Source: Mucilaginibacter gossypiicola
GTDB lineage: Bacteria > Bacteroidota > Bacteroidia > Sphingobacteriales > Sphingobacteriaceae
DNA length: 64,000 bases
Assembly: GCF_900110105.1 (NCBI RefSeq)
Contig: NZ_FOCL01000011.1
Coordinates: 62,001 to 126,000, forward strand
Direction of reading: 5' to 3'
Below are positions 1 to 9,287 of this stretch, in pieces. Each line of letters opens with the position of its first letter. Positions within the stretch are counted from its first letter, which is position 1. Position numbers and translations under genes: made by a program. The notes beneath the pieces were generated by a model. The model searched no databases, had not been told where the DNA came from, and worked only from the letters and a program-made list of their open reading frames with translations.

Positions 1-3000
1 TAAGCAATACACTTACCTGGCCGCCCTCATGCGTAAACTTATAAGCGTTTGAGAGCAGATTAAACAGAATACGCTCTATTTTATCATGATCAAAACTGGT
101 AACAAATTCTTCCGCATCAGTATCAAAAACAAATCTGATATGCTTTTGGTCGGCTATATCGGTAAACGACCATGACAGATCTTTAATAAAATTAATGATG
201 TTACCTGATCGTTTATACAGTTTAAGCTCCTGGTATTCCATCTTCCGGAAATCCATCAGCTGGTTAACCAGGTTGAGCAGGCGTTTGGCATTACGGGTGA
301 TCATGGTCAATTGCCGCCTCGTTTCTGGTTCGCTCACTTGCTTCAATATCTTATCAACCGGCGCCATAATAAGCGATAGCGGCGTACGGAACTCATGGCT
401 TATGTTAGTAAAGAATTTGATCTTCATCAAATCAAGCTCATGCATGCGCTGTGCTTCTTCACGTTCTTTTTCAATAGAAAACTGCTCCCTTAGTTTCTTG
501 ATGCCCCGCTGCCTGAAATAAAACAGGGCACCAATACCCAGCAAAGCATAAATCACATAAGCCCAGGTAGTTTTCCAGAATGGCGGCAGGATCCTGACGT
601 GCAGGGCTATTTCTTTTCCGTTCCAAAACTCATTGTTGGTTGCCCGTACTTTAAAGGTATAATCACCAGGCTCAAGGTTGTAAGTAGCCTTACGAAGCTT
701 ATTATCAACCGAGATCCAGCCGTCGTAAAAACCTTCCATGGCATATTGCAGCTTTACCTTATCGGGATTAAAGAAAGTAAGCGCAGCAAATTCAATCGAA
801 AAAACGTTTTGATCGTAATTAAGCACTATTTCCTTAAGCTGAGAAATGGATTCGGGCAAAATAACCCTGCCGTTAACCTTTTCGCCTACACCAAGGCTTT
901 TATCAAACAATTGAAAATCGGTAAACAGCAATGCCGAACTGCTTTTGTTAAAATGCAGGGCCGATGGCTTAAAAATATTAAACCCGTTTCCCCCGCCAAA
1001 AATCAATTCCCCTTCACGCGTTTTTACCGATGAGTTTTCGGCAAATTCACGCCCCTGTAAACCATCAGCCTCATTATAGTTTATGAAATTGAACTTAAGT
1101 TGTGGCTTTCTCCTGTCTACAATAATATTTGAAAGCCCATTTGGTGTGCTCACCCATATATTACGGCTTTCGTCTTCCCTGATGTCTATGGTTGTATTGT
1201 CGGGCAGGCCATCCTGTTTGGTAAGGGCGGTGAACTTTTTAGTATCCGGGTTAAAAATATTAAGGCCTTCGCGTGTGCTGATCCATATTAATCCCCGGCT
1301 ATCCTCCAAAATATTATTGGTATTGTTATTTACCAGGCTGTTAGGATCTTTATCATCATGCAGGTAATGAATAAACTTATTTTCCTTTCGCACCAACACG
1401 TCAACACCATAAGCAGTCACTATCCATATGTTTTTACGCCTGTCCTCAAGCAAAGCACTTATGTAATTTGAATGAATGGTATTTTTGCTGATATCACCAT
1501 CAAACCGATAGCTTGCTACTACCTGCCTGTTTTTATCGAGCTTATTTAATCCTGCCGATAAGGTACCCACCCAAAGATTTTGCTCGCTATCTTCCATAAT
1601 AGAACAGATCCTGTTTTCAGAAATACTGTTCGGTACATTATCGCTGTGCTGATAATGCTTAAATGTTTTTCCATCGTAACAATCCAATCCTCCGTAATAA
1701 GTGCCTATCCACAACTTTTGCTCATGATCAATAAACAGGCAAACTATTACATTATTGGTAAGGCTGTTTTTATCATTGGCATTGTGCAGGTATTGTTTAA
1801 AGCTGCCGGTTTTACGGTTCCAGTAAATAAGGCCGCCGCCATTTGTACCTATCCAGATATTGCCCTGCTTATCTTCGGCAAAATTATTTACGTCGCTAAA
1901 AGGCAGGCTGTTTGCATCGCTGAGGTGATGTGTATAACCCGCAAATTTGATAATGCTTGGATGGTAATAGCTTAACCCTCTTTTATAAGTTCCACACCAA
2001 ACAATACCCGAGTAATCGCGATAAACACAGGTTACGCTGTTTTGCCCAACAGTTTTTTCATCGTCTTCACGGTTTAGGAGGTAGCTCAAGTTAAAGCTTT
2101 GCTTATCAAGCAGGTTTATGCCGCCATGATCTGTAGCTATCCACATCCGGTTTTGATCATCCTCTGCCAGGTCTGATACCACATCTGTATTCAAACCTGT
2201 ACCTGATGGCCCTTTTCCAATATGTTTAAAGATTCCTTTTTGCATATTGAGATAAAACACACCCGACGAATAGCTTGGCACAAATACCCAGATATCATCC
2301 TGTCTGTCGATATATATTTTGTATGATGAGCTCAGTCCCGGTGGCAGTTCACCAAGAGTTTTACGATAATTTACCTTGTAAGTAACCGGATCAAGCCTCT
2401 CCAAAACCCCGGTATTAGATACCAGCCATATGCCTTTCCTTGAATCCACAGAAAGATCGGTGACCATATTGGAAGAAATGGAACTGCCGTCATTATCCTT
2501 ATGCACCAGGTTAGTAAGCAGTTTTGTCTTTGGGTCATATTTATACACACCCTGATTTTTGTTATGGTGCAAAAACCAAAAATTACCAAACCTGTCGTTT
2601 TTGATGGCTGCTATGTAAGGATCATACAGCTTTATTTTGTACAGAAAATCCTTATAATTCCGGGTGAATTTTTCGGTAGCAGGATTATAAATATTAAAAC
2701 CCATGCGGGTTTCGATCCAGAGTTTATTTTCAGGGCCGGGGGTTATGCTAACTATATAGTCGTCATCTAATGTAGTTGTGTCATTACTGGCATGTTTGAA
2801 GGTTTTGATCTTGTAACCATCGTACTTGTTAAGCCCCGACAGCGTACCGAACCACATAAAACCTTTATTATCTTTATAAACACAGTTTACCTGGTTATGG
2901 GACAATCCATTGTTAATATCAAGCCTTGAAAACTGAAATGGGTTTGATTGCGCACTTAAAAATGCTGGTAAATACAGCATAACAAGGCAACATATCAAAA

Positions 3001-3013
3001 TTTTACACTTCAT
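1..3013 (-). CDS. Hybrid two-component sensor, ligand-binding propeller plus histidine kinase (partial)
   Basis: Reading leftward from ATG at 3013, one open frame of about 1,004 codons runs off the window edge, so the C-terminus is missing. It opens with a signal peptide (residues 1-22). Residues about 30-730 are a periplasmic two-part beta-propeller of repeated blades (motifs such as NIWIGTNGGG, LWIGTYYGG, GLIWISTREG). A Y_Y_Y-type Ig-like domain follows at about 745-805, a membrane span at about 812-832, and a HisKA domain with FFTNISHEFRTPLSL (phosphoacceptor H873). The ATPase N-box starts near residue 970. This is the HTCS architecture that in Bacteroidota senses breakdown products of glycans; a receiver and an AraC-type output domain would be expected beyond position 1. 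The substrate genes it controls must lie to the left. Frame and family are secure; the ligand is unknown. Confidence 0.93.
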   Translation of the reverse strand, partial: MKCKILICCLVMLYLPAFLSAQSNPFQFSRLDINNGLSHNQVNCVYKDNKGFMWFGTLSGLNKYDGYKIKTFKHASNDTTTLDDDYIVSITPGPENKLWIETRMGFNIYNPATEKFTRNYKDFLYKIKLYDPYIAAIKNDRFGNFWFLHHNKNQGVYKYDPKTKLLTNLVHKDNDGSSISSNMVTDLSVDSRKGIWLVSNTGVLERLDPVTYKVNYRKTLGELPPGLSSSYKIYIDRQDDIWVFVPSYSSGVFYLNMQKGIFKHIGKGPSGTGLNTDVVSDLAEDDQNRMWIATDHGGINLLDKQSFNLSYLLNREDDEKTVGQNSVTCVYRDYSGIVWCGTYKRGLSYYHPSIIKFAGYTHHLSDANSLPFSDVNNFAEDKQGNIWIGTNGGGLIYWNRKTGSFKQYLHNANDKNSLTNNVIVCLFIDHEQKLWIGTYYGGLDCYDGKTFKHYQHSDNVPNSISENRICSIMEDSEQNLWVGTLSAGLNKLDKNRQVVASYRFDGDISKNTIHSNYISALLEDRRKNIWIVTAYGVDVLVRKENKFIHYLHDDKDPNSLVNNNTNNILEDSRGLIWISTREGLNIFNPDTKKFTALTKQDGLPDNTTIDIREDESRNIWVSTPNGLSNIIVDRRKPQLKFNFINYNEADGLQGREFAENSSVKTREGELIFGGGNGFNIFKPSALHFNKSSSALLFTDFQLFDKSLGVGEKVNGRVILPESISQLKEIVLNYDQNVFSIEFAALTFFNPDKVKLQYAMEGFYDGWISVDNKLRKATYNLEPGDYTFKVRATNNEFWNGKEIALHVRILPPFWKTTWAYVIYALLGIGALFYFRQRGIKKLREQFSIEKEREEAQRMHELDLMKIKFFTNISHEFRTPLSLIMAPVDKILKQVSEPETRRQLTMITRNAKRLLNLVNQLMDFRKMEYQELKLYKRSGNIINFIKDLSWSFTDIADQKHIRFVFDTDAEEFVTSFDHDKIERILFNLLSNAYKFTHEGGQVSVLL

Positions 3014-3483
3014 TAACTATATTTTAGGGGCTGTGCTACGCTATATAAATTTTAACTTTTAGGTTTGCAGACTAATTGGTTTAAACATTTAACCAAAATG
3101 GTCAAAGGTTTATTTTAGCCGTAATTTAATCTGCCATTAACACTGTATTTGATAATTTGCCCGCTTAATACCGGTGCGGATTTTGGCCGGTGTTTTGCTA
3201 CAGCACTTATAATTGGTTATTATCAAATGTACTTTTAATGCAGAGGTAAGATATAATACTTTTTTGACATTATTTAGTTTTAAATTAACAAATTTAGCAT
3301 CCAAGCAGCCATATAAAGCGTTGATATATAATACTTTTATTTCATTTTACTAATTAAGTGAAATGTTTTTAAACTATTTCAAAAAGCAGGCTAAATAAGG
3401 ATCTTAATGAAATAAACGATTACGGCAAACAAACCCCGGCGCGTTTTGTAGAAGTAACCGTACATAATACAAGTACCTATTGA
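3014..3483. other. AT-rich divergent intergenic region
   Basis: This 470-bp stretch separates the leftward sensor gene from the rightward lipid-transport operon, so it should hold both promoters. It is AT-rich with several homopolymer runs. I see no convincing complete -33/-7 promoter pair, no RNA gene and no credible ORF in it. Confidence 0.5.
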
Positions 3484-4290
3484 ATGGACAATACGCAAAG
3501 CATACCAAAGCATCCAAAAAGGCTCGCAAAGTTTAAACAAAGCCTGAGCGACTTCTTTTTTACGCTTTATAAGATAAACCAATTTATCCTTCGCTTTTTC
3601 AGGGAGGCTTTTGTACCTCCTTTTGAACTTAAAGAAGTTGTACGCCAATGCTACGAGGTAGGCGTACGTTCATTTACATTGATATCGGTTACAGGTTTTA
3701 TTGTTGGTGTCATCTTCACCAAACAGTCAAGGCCATCTCTATCACAGTTTGGAGCCGAATCGTGGCTGCCTTCGCTGGTATCTATAGCCATTATGCGCGC
3801 CCTTGCCCCATTGGTTACAGCGCTCATCGCTTCAGGAAAAGTAGGTTCAAGTATCGGTGCCGAATTAGGTTCCATGCGGGTAACCGAACAGATAGATGCC
3901 ATGGAAGTATCGGGCACCAAACCTTTTAAATACCTGGTATGTACCCGCGTACTGGCAACCACACTTACCATTCCAATTTTATCAACCTATACCGGCTTCG
4001 TGGCCTTGTTTGGCGGCTACTTAAACGTTACCCAAAACGAAGGCACTACGTGGACTACCTTTATACAGGAAGTTTTTGAACCCCTTACTTTTACCGATTT
4101 TGTGGCATCACTCATCAAATCAATTGTATTTGGCTTCACCATTGGTATTGTAGGTTGCTATCAAGGCTATAATTCAAACAAAGGTACCGAGGGTGTAGGC
4201 AAAGCGGCAAATGGTGCAGTAATTACGGCCATGTTCCTGGTATTTATTGAAGAAGTTATTATTGTACAGATAACCGGCTGGTTCCGCTAA
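3484..4290 (+). CDS. mlaE: MlaE-family lipid ABC transporter permease
   Basis: This 268-residue integral membrane protein is the permease of an MCE/Mla-type phospholipid transporter that moves lipids between inner and outer membranes. The family signature GAELGSMRVTEQIDAMEVSG is at residues 125-144, with about five hydrophobic segments around it (from about 63, 92, 155, 205 and 245). It is the first gene of a three-gene operon: the ATPase begins 11 bp downstream and the MCE substrate-binding protein follows. ATG at 3484 gives a normal-length family member with a short amphipathic N-terminus. No MlaB (STAS) or MlaC homologue is adjacent, as is usual in Bacteroidota. Confidence 0.95.
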   Translation: MDNTQSIPKHPKRLAKFKQSLSDFFFTLYKINQFILRFFREAFVPPFELKEVVRQCYEVGVRSFTLISVTGFIVGVIFTKQSRPSLSQFGAESWLPSLVSIAIMRALAPLVTALIASGKVGSSIGAELGSMRVTEQIDAMEVSGTKPFKYLVCTRVLATTLTIPILSTYTGFVALFGGYLNVTQNEGTTWTTFIQEVFEPLTFTDFVASLIKSIVFGFTIGIVGCYQGYNSNKGTEGVGKAANGAVITAMFLVFIEEVIIVQITGWFR

Positions 4291-4301
4291 TTAATTAAAG
4301 C

Positions 4302-5075
4302 ATGAAGAAAGTAGCAGTACAGGCAGATCATAACAACCCGGTTATCAGCATCAGGGGCTTAAAAAAAGCGTTCCAGGATTATGCAGTGCTCCGGGGCATT
4401 GATCTTGACCTTTACCAGGGCGAAAACCTTGTTGTACTTGGTCGTTCGGGTACAGGTAAATCGGTATTGATCAAAATCATATCAGGCCTGCTTAAGCCGG
4501 ATGAGGGAATGGTGAAGGTATTTGATCAGGATATTGCCCATATTACAGAAGATGAACTGCAAAAGCTCCGCATCAGGATAGGTTTTTCATTTCAAAACAG
4601 CGCATTGTACGATAGTATGACCGTGCGCAAAAACCTGGAGTTTCCGCTGGTGCGTAACAAGCGTAACCTTACCCGCGGAGAGATCAATACCGCAGTAGAA
4701 ACCGTACTTGATGCTGTCGGTCTTTCGCAAACTATCAACCAGATGCCATCCGAGCTTTCGGGAGGGCAGCGTAAACGGATCGGTATTGCCCGCACGCTGA
4801 TCCTGAACCCCGAAATCATGCTTTATGATGAGCCAACGGCCGGTCTTGACCCTATTACCTGTATCGAAATCAATGACCTGATCAACGAGGTGCAGCAGCG
4901 TTACAATACATCGTCCATCATTATAACACATGACCTTACCTGCGCCAAACAAACCGGCGATAGGATTGCTATGCTTTTAGACGGTCAGTTTCAACGTACC
5001 GGCACCTTCGAGGAGGTATTTAATACCAACGACAGCCGGGTGAAACCTTTTTACGATTACAACTTTATTGAATAA
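4302..5075 (+). CDS. mlaF: MlaF-family ABC transporter ATPase
   Basis: The 257-residue ATPase energises the MlaE permease. All nucleotide-binding motifs are intact: Walker A GRSGTGKS at 47-54, Q-loop near Q98, ABC signature LSGGQ at 152-156, Walker B IMLYDEP at 172-178 and the switch histidine H210 (ITHD). The sequence resembles Ttg2A/MlaF rather than importer ATPases. It lies 11 bp after mlaE and 30 bp before the MCE gene, so the three are almost certainly co-transcribed. Confidence 0.95.
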   Translation: MKKVAVQADHNNPVISIRGLKKAFQDYAVLRGIDLDLYQGENLVVLGRSGTGKSVLIKIISGLLKPDEGMVKVFDQDIAHITEDELQKLRIRIGFSFQNSALYDSMTVRKNLEFPLVRNKRNLTRGEINTAVETVLDAVGLSQTINQMPSELSGGQRKRIGIARTLILNPEIMLYDEPTAGLDPITCIEINDLINEVQQRYNTSSIIITHDLTCAKQTGDRIAMLLDGQFQRTGTFEEVFNTNDSRVKPFYDYNFIE

Positions 5076-5105
5076 CAACACTTAGATAAGATATATACCA
5101 TTATT

Positions 5106-6095
5106 ATGGATCCAGCAGAAAACAGAAAATCGATCATAGTAGGCATATTCCTGGCACTTGGCCTCGTACTATTTATATTGGGGGTGTTCACCCTTGGCGG
5201 TCAGCAAAAGGCATTTGTTAAGAACATAAGATTAAGCGCTGTATTTACCGACGTTGCCGGTTTAAAAAAAGGCAACGCCATTTGGTTTTCGGGCGTCAAA
5301 GTAGGCACAATCAGTGCTATCAAATTCATTGGCCCGTCAAAGGTTGAAGTTTACATGAATGTTGACGAGGCTACCCAACAATATATCCGCCGTAACGCGA
5401 TGGCCAAAATTGGATCAGATGGTTTAATAGGTAATAAACTCATCGTGATAGAAGGAGGCACTGCAGAGGCACCTGTAATTGAAGATGGCGACGTACTGCA
5501 ATCGGAAAAAATGCTCTCGACCGATGATATGCTCAAAACCCTGCAGGACAATAACCAAAATCTGTTAGCTATCACCAACGATTTCAAATCATTAAGTCAC
5601 AATATACTACAGGGCAAAGGCACTGTTGGCGCCTTATTGGCCGATAGCACTATGGCTATACAGCTACGTGGTGCTATGCGCAACCTGCAAGCCACTACCC
5701 AAAGTGCGGCTTTAATGGCGGTACAGCTTGATAAGTTTAGCCGGAAAATAAATACCAAAGGCGGCCTTGCCGATAAAATGCTTACCGATACAGCTACTTT
5801 TGCTCAAATTAAACAGGCAGTAACCCAGTTGCAGCAAACCGCTGCAAACGCGTCAACGCTTACTAACAACCTTACCAGGGCAAGTAACAAGCTAAATAGC
5901 ACCGACAATGCCCTGGGCGTGCTACTAAACGACCAAAAAGCGGCAGTGCAAACACAATCGGCCATTAACAACCTGCAGGCGGCATCTATCAAATTAAATG
6001 ATGATCTTGAAGCTGCCCAGCATAACTTTTTGTTAAGAGGTTTTTTCAAGAAGCGTGATAAAGCGAAAGCCGATAGTTTAAAAGGGAAGCAGTAA
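5106..6095 (+). CDS. mlaD: MCE-domain substrate-binding protein (MlaD-like)
   Basis: This 329-residue protein has one N-terminal membrane anchor (about residues 10-30) and a single MCE domain (about 38-118, with VAGLKKGNAIWFSGVKVGTI), followed by a long, probably helical and Gln/Asn/Ala-rich C-terminal region (about 135-320). MCE proteins form periplasmic hexameric lipid channels docked on MlaE. The helical tail is longer than in E. coli MlaD and could form a tunnel or bridge towards the outer membrane (inference). It is the last gene of the operon; a hairpin overlaps its stop codon. Confidence 0.92.
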   Translation: MDPAENRKSIIVGIFLALGLVLFILGVFTLGGQQKAFVKNIRLSAVFTDVAGLKKGNAIWFSGVKVGTISAIKFIGPSKVEVYMNVDEATQQYIRRNAMAKIGSDGLIGNKLIVIEGGTAEAPVIEDGDVLQSEKMLSTDDMLKTLQDNNQNLLAITNDFKSLSHNILQGKGTVGALLADSTMAIQLRGAMRNLQATTQSAALMAVQLDKFSRKINTKGGLADKMLTDTATFAQIKQAVTQLQQTAANASTLTNNLTRASNKLNSTDNALGVLLNDQKAAVQTQSAINNLQAASIKLNDDLEAAQHNFLLRGFFKKRDKAKADSLKGKQ

Positions 6096-6114
6096 TTGCT
6101 TCCTATTTTCTTTT
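6085..6114 (+). terminator. Rho-independent terminator of the mla operon
   Basis: GGAAGCA (6085-6091) pairs with TGCTTCC (6097-6103) around a 5-nt loop and is followed by a T-rich tract. The stem overlaps the mlaD stop codon (6093-6095). Confidence 0.7.
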
Positions 6115-6122
6115 ATTATGCC

Positions 6123-6434
6123 GTTGTTGGTGTTGTCACCACAGGTGTTCGGAAGATTTTTTAATTCCCTCCTTGGGGAGGGGTGGGCAGAGTTGTGTAG
6201 TGGCAGGGAGGGGTTTATGCGCTATTTTAAGCGAATAAACCTATCGGCGAAACCCCTCCCTTCACTCTCCCAGGGGAGGGAATCGCACAATCCCGAACTT
6301 TTTATTTTCTTCCGAACACCTATGGTGTTGTCACCAACAACTTTTCAAACCTGTTATTTCTTATAACAACAGAATCACTGTTGCTCAGAAACGATAATTA
6401 CGTAGTACAGAGTTGTTGGTGACACACCAACAAC
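6123..6434. repeat. Nested palindromic element with GTTGTTGGTG ends
   Basis: Several inverted repeats are stacked inside one another. GTTGTTGGTG (6123-6132) pairs with CACCAACAAC (6332-6341). AGGTGTTCGGAAG (6143-6155) pairs with CTTCCGAACACCT (6309-6321). ATTCCCTCC (6164-6172) pairs with GGAGGGAAT (6275-6283). GGGAGGGGTTT (6206-6216) pairs with AAACCCCTCCC (6250-6260). A second copy of the outer arms stands as a compact hairpin at 6412-6434 with a 3-nt loop. It has the layout of a non-mobile palindromic repeat rather than a gene; the 82-codon frame inside it is not credible. The rest of 6435-6609 shows nothing recognisable. Confidence 0.75.
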
Positions 6435-6609
6435 GGCGAAGAGGAGCATGGAGGAAATTAGCAATGAAGTGAGTGATTTTTACAACGATTATTCCCTCCC
6501 TATTAAACACATCCCCCTGCCGCGCTTAAGAGCGGATAGCACTACCCACGCATTTTTTTTTAAGTGTTGCTAAGACCAATGAACCACTCAACTAATGAAC
6601 CAGTGAACA

Positions 6610-6644
6610 AAAAAAATGCGTCCCGTATCTCACCCCGGAACGCA
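6610..6644 (-). terminator. Terminator for the acyltransferase gene
   Basis: On the minus strand TGCGTTCCG (6644-6636) pairs, with one mismatch, with CGGGACGCA (6625-6617), followed by a run of eight T. It lies about 170 nt beyond the stop codon at 6816, which is rather far but correctly oriented. Confidence 0.6.
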
Positions 6645-6815
6645 ATTTCGACAACATCTCAAAGCTATCGATCAACTAAATCAGGTTAAATCTCACCCTG
6701 TATCTTATTATACACCCATATCGTGCCATTGTTTTAAATTATTAAAAATCAGATATTTAATTAATTAAAGCTTTTTAAATTGTCCGATTTTGCACATCTA
6801 ATGTCCACTTTCAGA

Positions 6816-7982
6816 TCATATAAATTTATTTATCCCCGGGATCTTTACCAGCATCATAGATAACAGGAAACTACCTGTCACAGCCAACGGCGCAACAATT
6901 AACAATTTATAGGCCGGATCCACCGGCCAACTTATGGCAGTAACCGAAAGCGAGATAAGTACCAACGGATGAAAAACATACACCCCAAATGCTGCGCGCG
7001 ACATGTTTTTTGCAACTGCTGACTGCACTGTCCACCGATGTTTTGCGATAATCAATAAAGCAGCCATAATAAAAACACCAGTAAACTGTTCCCAACAAGC
7101 GTACATCAGCGATTGCCAATGCCCTTGCCCGCATAGTTCTTCAATAGAGCTGTTTGTACTTTCTTTTATAAAATAAATTATCGGAAATAATACCAGAATC
7201 ATAAAAGCAACCAACCATGCAAACAACCGTCCCGTTCTAAGGTCAAGGCTCTGAAGCCAGTTATTTCGTGATGCTGTTATTCCCATCCAAAACATGGCGA
7301 TATATTGCGGAAAATGCCCCAACTGAAAGCCAATGGGCTTAAGCACCCACCCTACCGGGAAAAATATCCTCGCAAAATATGAAGCGATTCCTAATACAGC
7401 TGCAAATAATATAATTGCGAGGGCCGATGGTGCTTCCTTTTGCTGTTGACTCCGCGTTTTTAACAATGTATTAAACAGCACAAAAACTAAACTGAATAAT
7501 AGTAATGCAGCCACAAACCAAAGCACTCCAAAATCTATCCATCCGTCAAAACCGCTCAGGTATTGAAAATAGGTAACCTGATGCCCCCTGGCAAAACGAT
7601 AAACAATATAACTTAACACCGGCGACAGGATAAACGAATAAAATAACAACGGGATACCTAAGCGCTTTAACCTGTCGGCAGTAAAACGTACTGCCCCTTT
7701 ATTTTGAAATGATGATGCCGTAAAATAAGCCGAAATAAAAAAGAAGAAACCCATAAAAAACGACTGGTTTACAGACACAAGCAGCGTCATGGGTATAATT
7801 GCACCATCATTTGTGGTTTTATCTGTAAAATACCAGCCGCCTGGTGCACCATACGTAATAAAAGTATGATGCAGCACCACCAAAATAGTGAGCACGATCT
7901 TCAAATTATCGATGTAAAGCAGTTTCGATGGGGTTGAAGATGTGGTATTATTTTTAGTTGGCAAAGTATCGGTTAATTGCAT
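6816..7982 (-). CDS. Acyltransferase family 3 membrane protein
   Basis: The 388-residue protein has about ten hydrophobic segments and the start of the acyltransferase-3 domain, YIDNLKIVLTILVVLHHT (residues about 24-41), whose His-His pair corresponds to the family's active-site histidine. Such enzymes O-acylate polysaccharides, lipids or peptidoglycan at the inner membrane; the target cannot be read from the sequence. It stands alone, divergent from the sigma-like gene across 209 bp. ATG at 7982 is the natural start. Confidence 0.85.
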   Translation of the reverse strand: MQLTDTLPTKNNTTSSTPSKLLYIDNLKIVLTILVVLHHTFITYGAPGGWYFTDKTTNDGAIIPMTLLVSVNQSFFMGFFFFISAYFTASSFQNKGAVRFTADRLKRLGIPLLFYSFILSPVLSYIVYRFARGHQVTYFQYLSGFDGWIDFGVLWFVAALLLFSLVFVLFNTLLKTRSQQQKEAPSALAIILFAAVLGIASYFARIFFPVGWVLKPIGFQLGHFPQYIAMFWMGITASRNNWLQSLDLRTGRLFAWLVAFMILVLFPIIYFIKESTNSSIEELCGQGHWQSLMYACWEQFTGVFIMAALLIIAKHRWTVQSAVAKNMSRAAFGVYVFHPLVLISLSVTAISWPVDPAYKLLIVAPLAVTGSFLLSMMLVKIPGINKFI

Positions 7983-8191
7983 AGATTGATTTGAGGTGAT
8001 TTCATTCGATAAGACACCATAATTTTCAGCATGTTACACCCTGACAACCTCATAGTATTATTATACAATTATGTACAACACGCAGGAGTGTGAAATACGA
8101 CATTCAACTTCACACATTTTGCGCAATTTTTCTTTAATTTGTAACATAGTTTTTATATATTTCGTTGAATACTAAAAATATACTATTTTAA

Positions 8192-8698
8192 TTGACCCCT
8201 AATTTGAATACGCGGTTACAAACACCTGCACCCGTGGTCCAGAGCGATTCGGCGGCCGTACTTAACCTGTACAACAGTTACGCAGCTAAGCTTTTGGGTT
8301 ATATTTATGAGGTTGTGCAAAATAAATTAGTAGCCGAGCAGTACCTTGAGGCTGTTTTTAACGATATACCAAACGAGCTTGAGCAATTTTCAAAAAACGG
8401 GACAAGTGCCCTTTGCCTCCTGCAAATCATGGCACGCAAAAAGTTGGTCCACTTTTTTGAAGCTTTAGAAAACGACACCGACAAAACAACCTGGGAAAAT
8501 TTGCCATGGACCAATAACCCTTACGTAGCTGTGATGACGCCCTTGCAGCAACAGGTTTTTGGTGGTATTCATTACCAATGCAAATCAACAGAGCACATTG
8601 CTATAGAACTGAATAAAACAGAAGAAGAAATCAGAAAAACGTTAAAGGAATGTTTTACCATTATCAGGAACAGGAGGGACAATGAAAGAGTACATTGA
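8192..8698 (+). CDS. Degenerate ECF/SigK-like sigma factor
   Basis: This 168-residue protein resembles a small sigma-70 family factor. Residues 25-85 (LYNSYAAKLLGYIYEVVQNK) match region 2 in layout, and residues 114-162 form a helix-turn-helix like region 4 (MTPLQQQVF then STEHIAIELNKTEEEI). The usual aromatic and basic residues of region 2 are poorly kept. The start must be TTG at 8192: an in-frame TAA lies directly upstream (8189-8191) and the first ATG is codon 80. It overlaps the next gene by 17 bp. The anti-sigma-like partner supports a sigma role, but the divergence could mean a non-transcriptional or decoy function. Confidence 0.65.
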   Translation: MTPNLNTRLQTPAPVVQSDSAAVLNLYNSYAAKLLGYIYEVVQNKLVAEQYLEAVFNDIPNELEQFSKNGTSALCLLQIMARKKLVHFFEALENDTDKTTWENLPWTNNPYVAVMTPLQQQVFGGIHYQCKSTEHIAIELNKTEEEIRKTLKECFTIIRNRRDNERVH

Positions 8699-9176
8699 TA
8701 GCGGTATCCTTGAAGTTTTTGTAATGGGCATAGCTACTGACGAGGAAGTAAAGGAGCTGATGTACATGAAGGCTAAATACCCCGAAGTAAATGAAGCGCT
8801 GAAACACCTGGAAATAGACATGGAAAGAATTGCAGCCGATATGGCCCTTGCCCCCCCTCCAGGCACATGGGACAGGATCGAAGACGAGATTGATGGTCTT
8901 ATCCGCAGGGAAACTTACACTCAGCCGGTCAAGTTCAGGACAGACCACGGGCACAATGGCTATGAAAAAACGGCCCCTCCTGAACAATTCATATCTATCG
9001 AATCTGAATCGAACCATATGCGCCTGCATAAATCATGGCGCTGGGTGTTTGCCGGCGTGTTTGTGCTGGGAAAGATCTTTTTAGGTTTCGCAATATATTT
9101 TTATCTCGAAAACCGCCAAACCCAGCAGCAATTGCAGGAGTTAAAAACCGAGATCAGGGAATTAAAGAAGAAGTGA
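8682..9176 (+). CDS. Anti-sigma-factor-like membrane protein (RskA-type N-terminus)
   Basis: The 164-residue protein starts with the pattern of anti-sigma-K proteins (IDSGILEVFVMGIATDEE, residues 5-22; then a helical domain to about 75), has a single membrane span at about 119-141, and ends in a short Gln/Glu/Lys-rich coiled coil (143-164). The large periplasmic RskA domain of typical family members is absent. It is translationally coupled to the sigma-like gene (17-bp overlap), which is the standard order for a sigma/anti-sigma pair. The predicted role is to hold the upstream protein at the membrane. Confidence 0.65.
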   Translation: MKEYIDSGILEVFVMGIATDEEVKELMYMKAKYPEVNEALKHLEIDMERIAADMALAPPPGTWDRIEDEIDGLIRRETYTQPVKFRTDHGHNGYEKTAPPEQFISIESESNHMRLHKSWRWVFAGVFVLGKIFLGFAIYFYLENRQTQQQLQELKTEIRELKKK

Positions 9177-9226
9177 TTAGAAGTTGGAGGTCAGAGATTG
9201 AGTCTCCTGTTTGTTTAAAATATTTG

Positions 9227-9253
9227 AGGCATCCATCAGGATGCCTTTTTTGT
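9227..9253 (+). terminator. Rho-independent terminator after the sigma/anti-sigma pair
   Basis: AGGCATCC (9227-9234) and GGATGCCT (9239-9246) form an 8-bp stem with a 4-nt loop, followed by T5-6 and G. Confidence 0.85.
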
Positions 9254-9287
9254 TGTTTATTAAACCATTGCCTCCTAACTTTAACTT

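Noticed and set aside
599..1975. Several rightward frames of 94-144 codons at the left end
   Set aside because: They lie antisense to the continuous sensor-kinase frame, which has intact propeller and kinase motifs.
6118..6366. 82-codon frame in the post-mla region
   Set aside because: It is made entirely of nested inverted repeats and has no domain or coding character.
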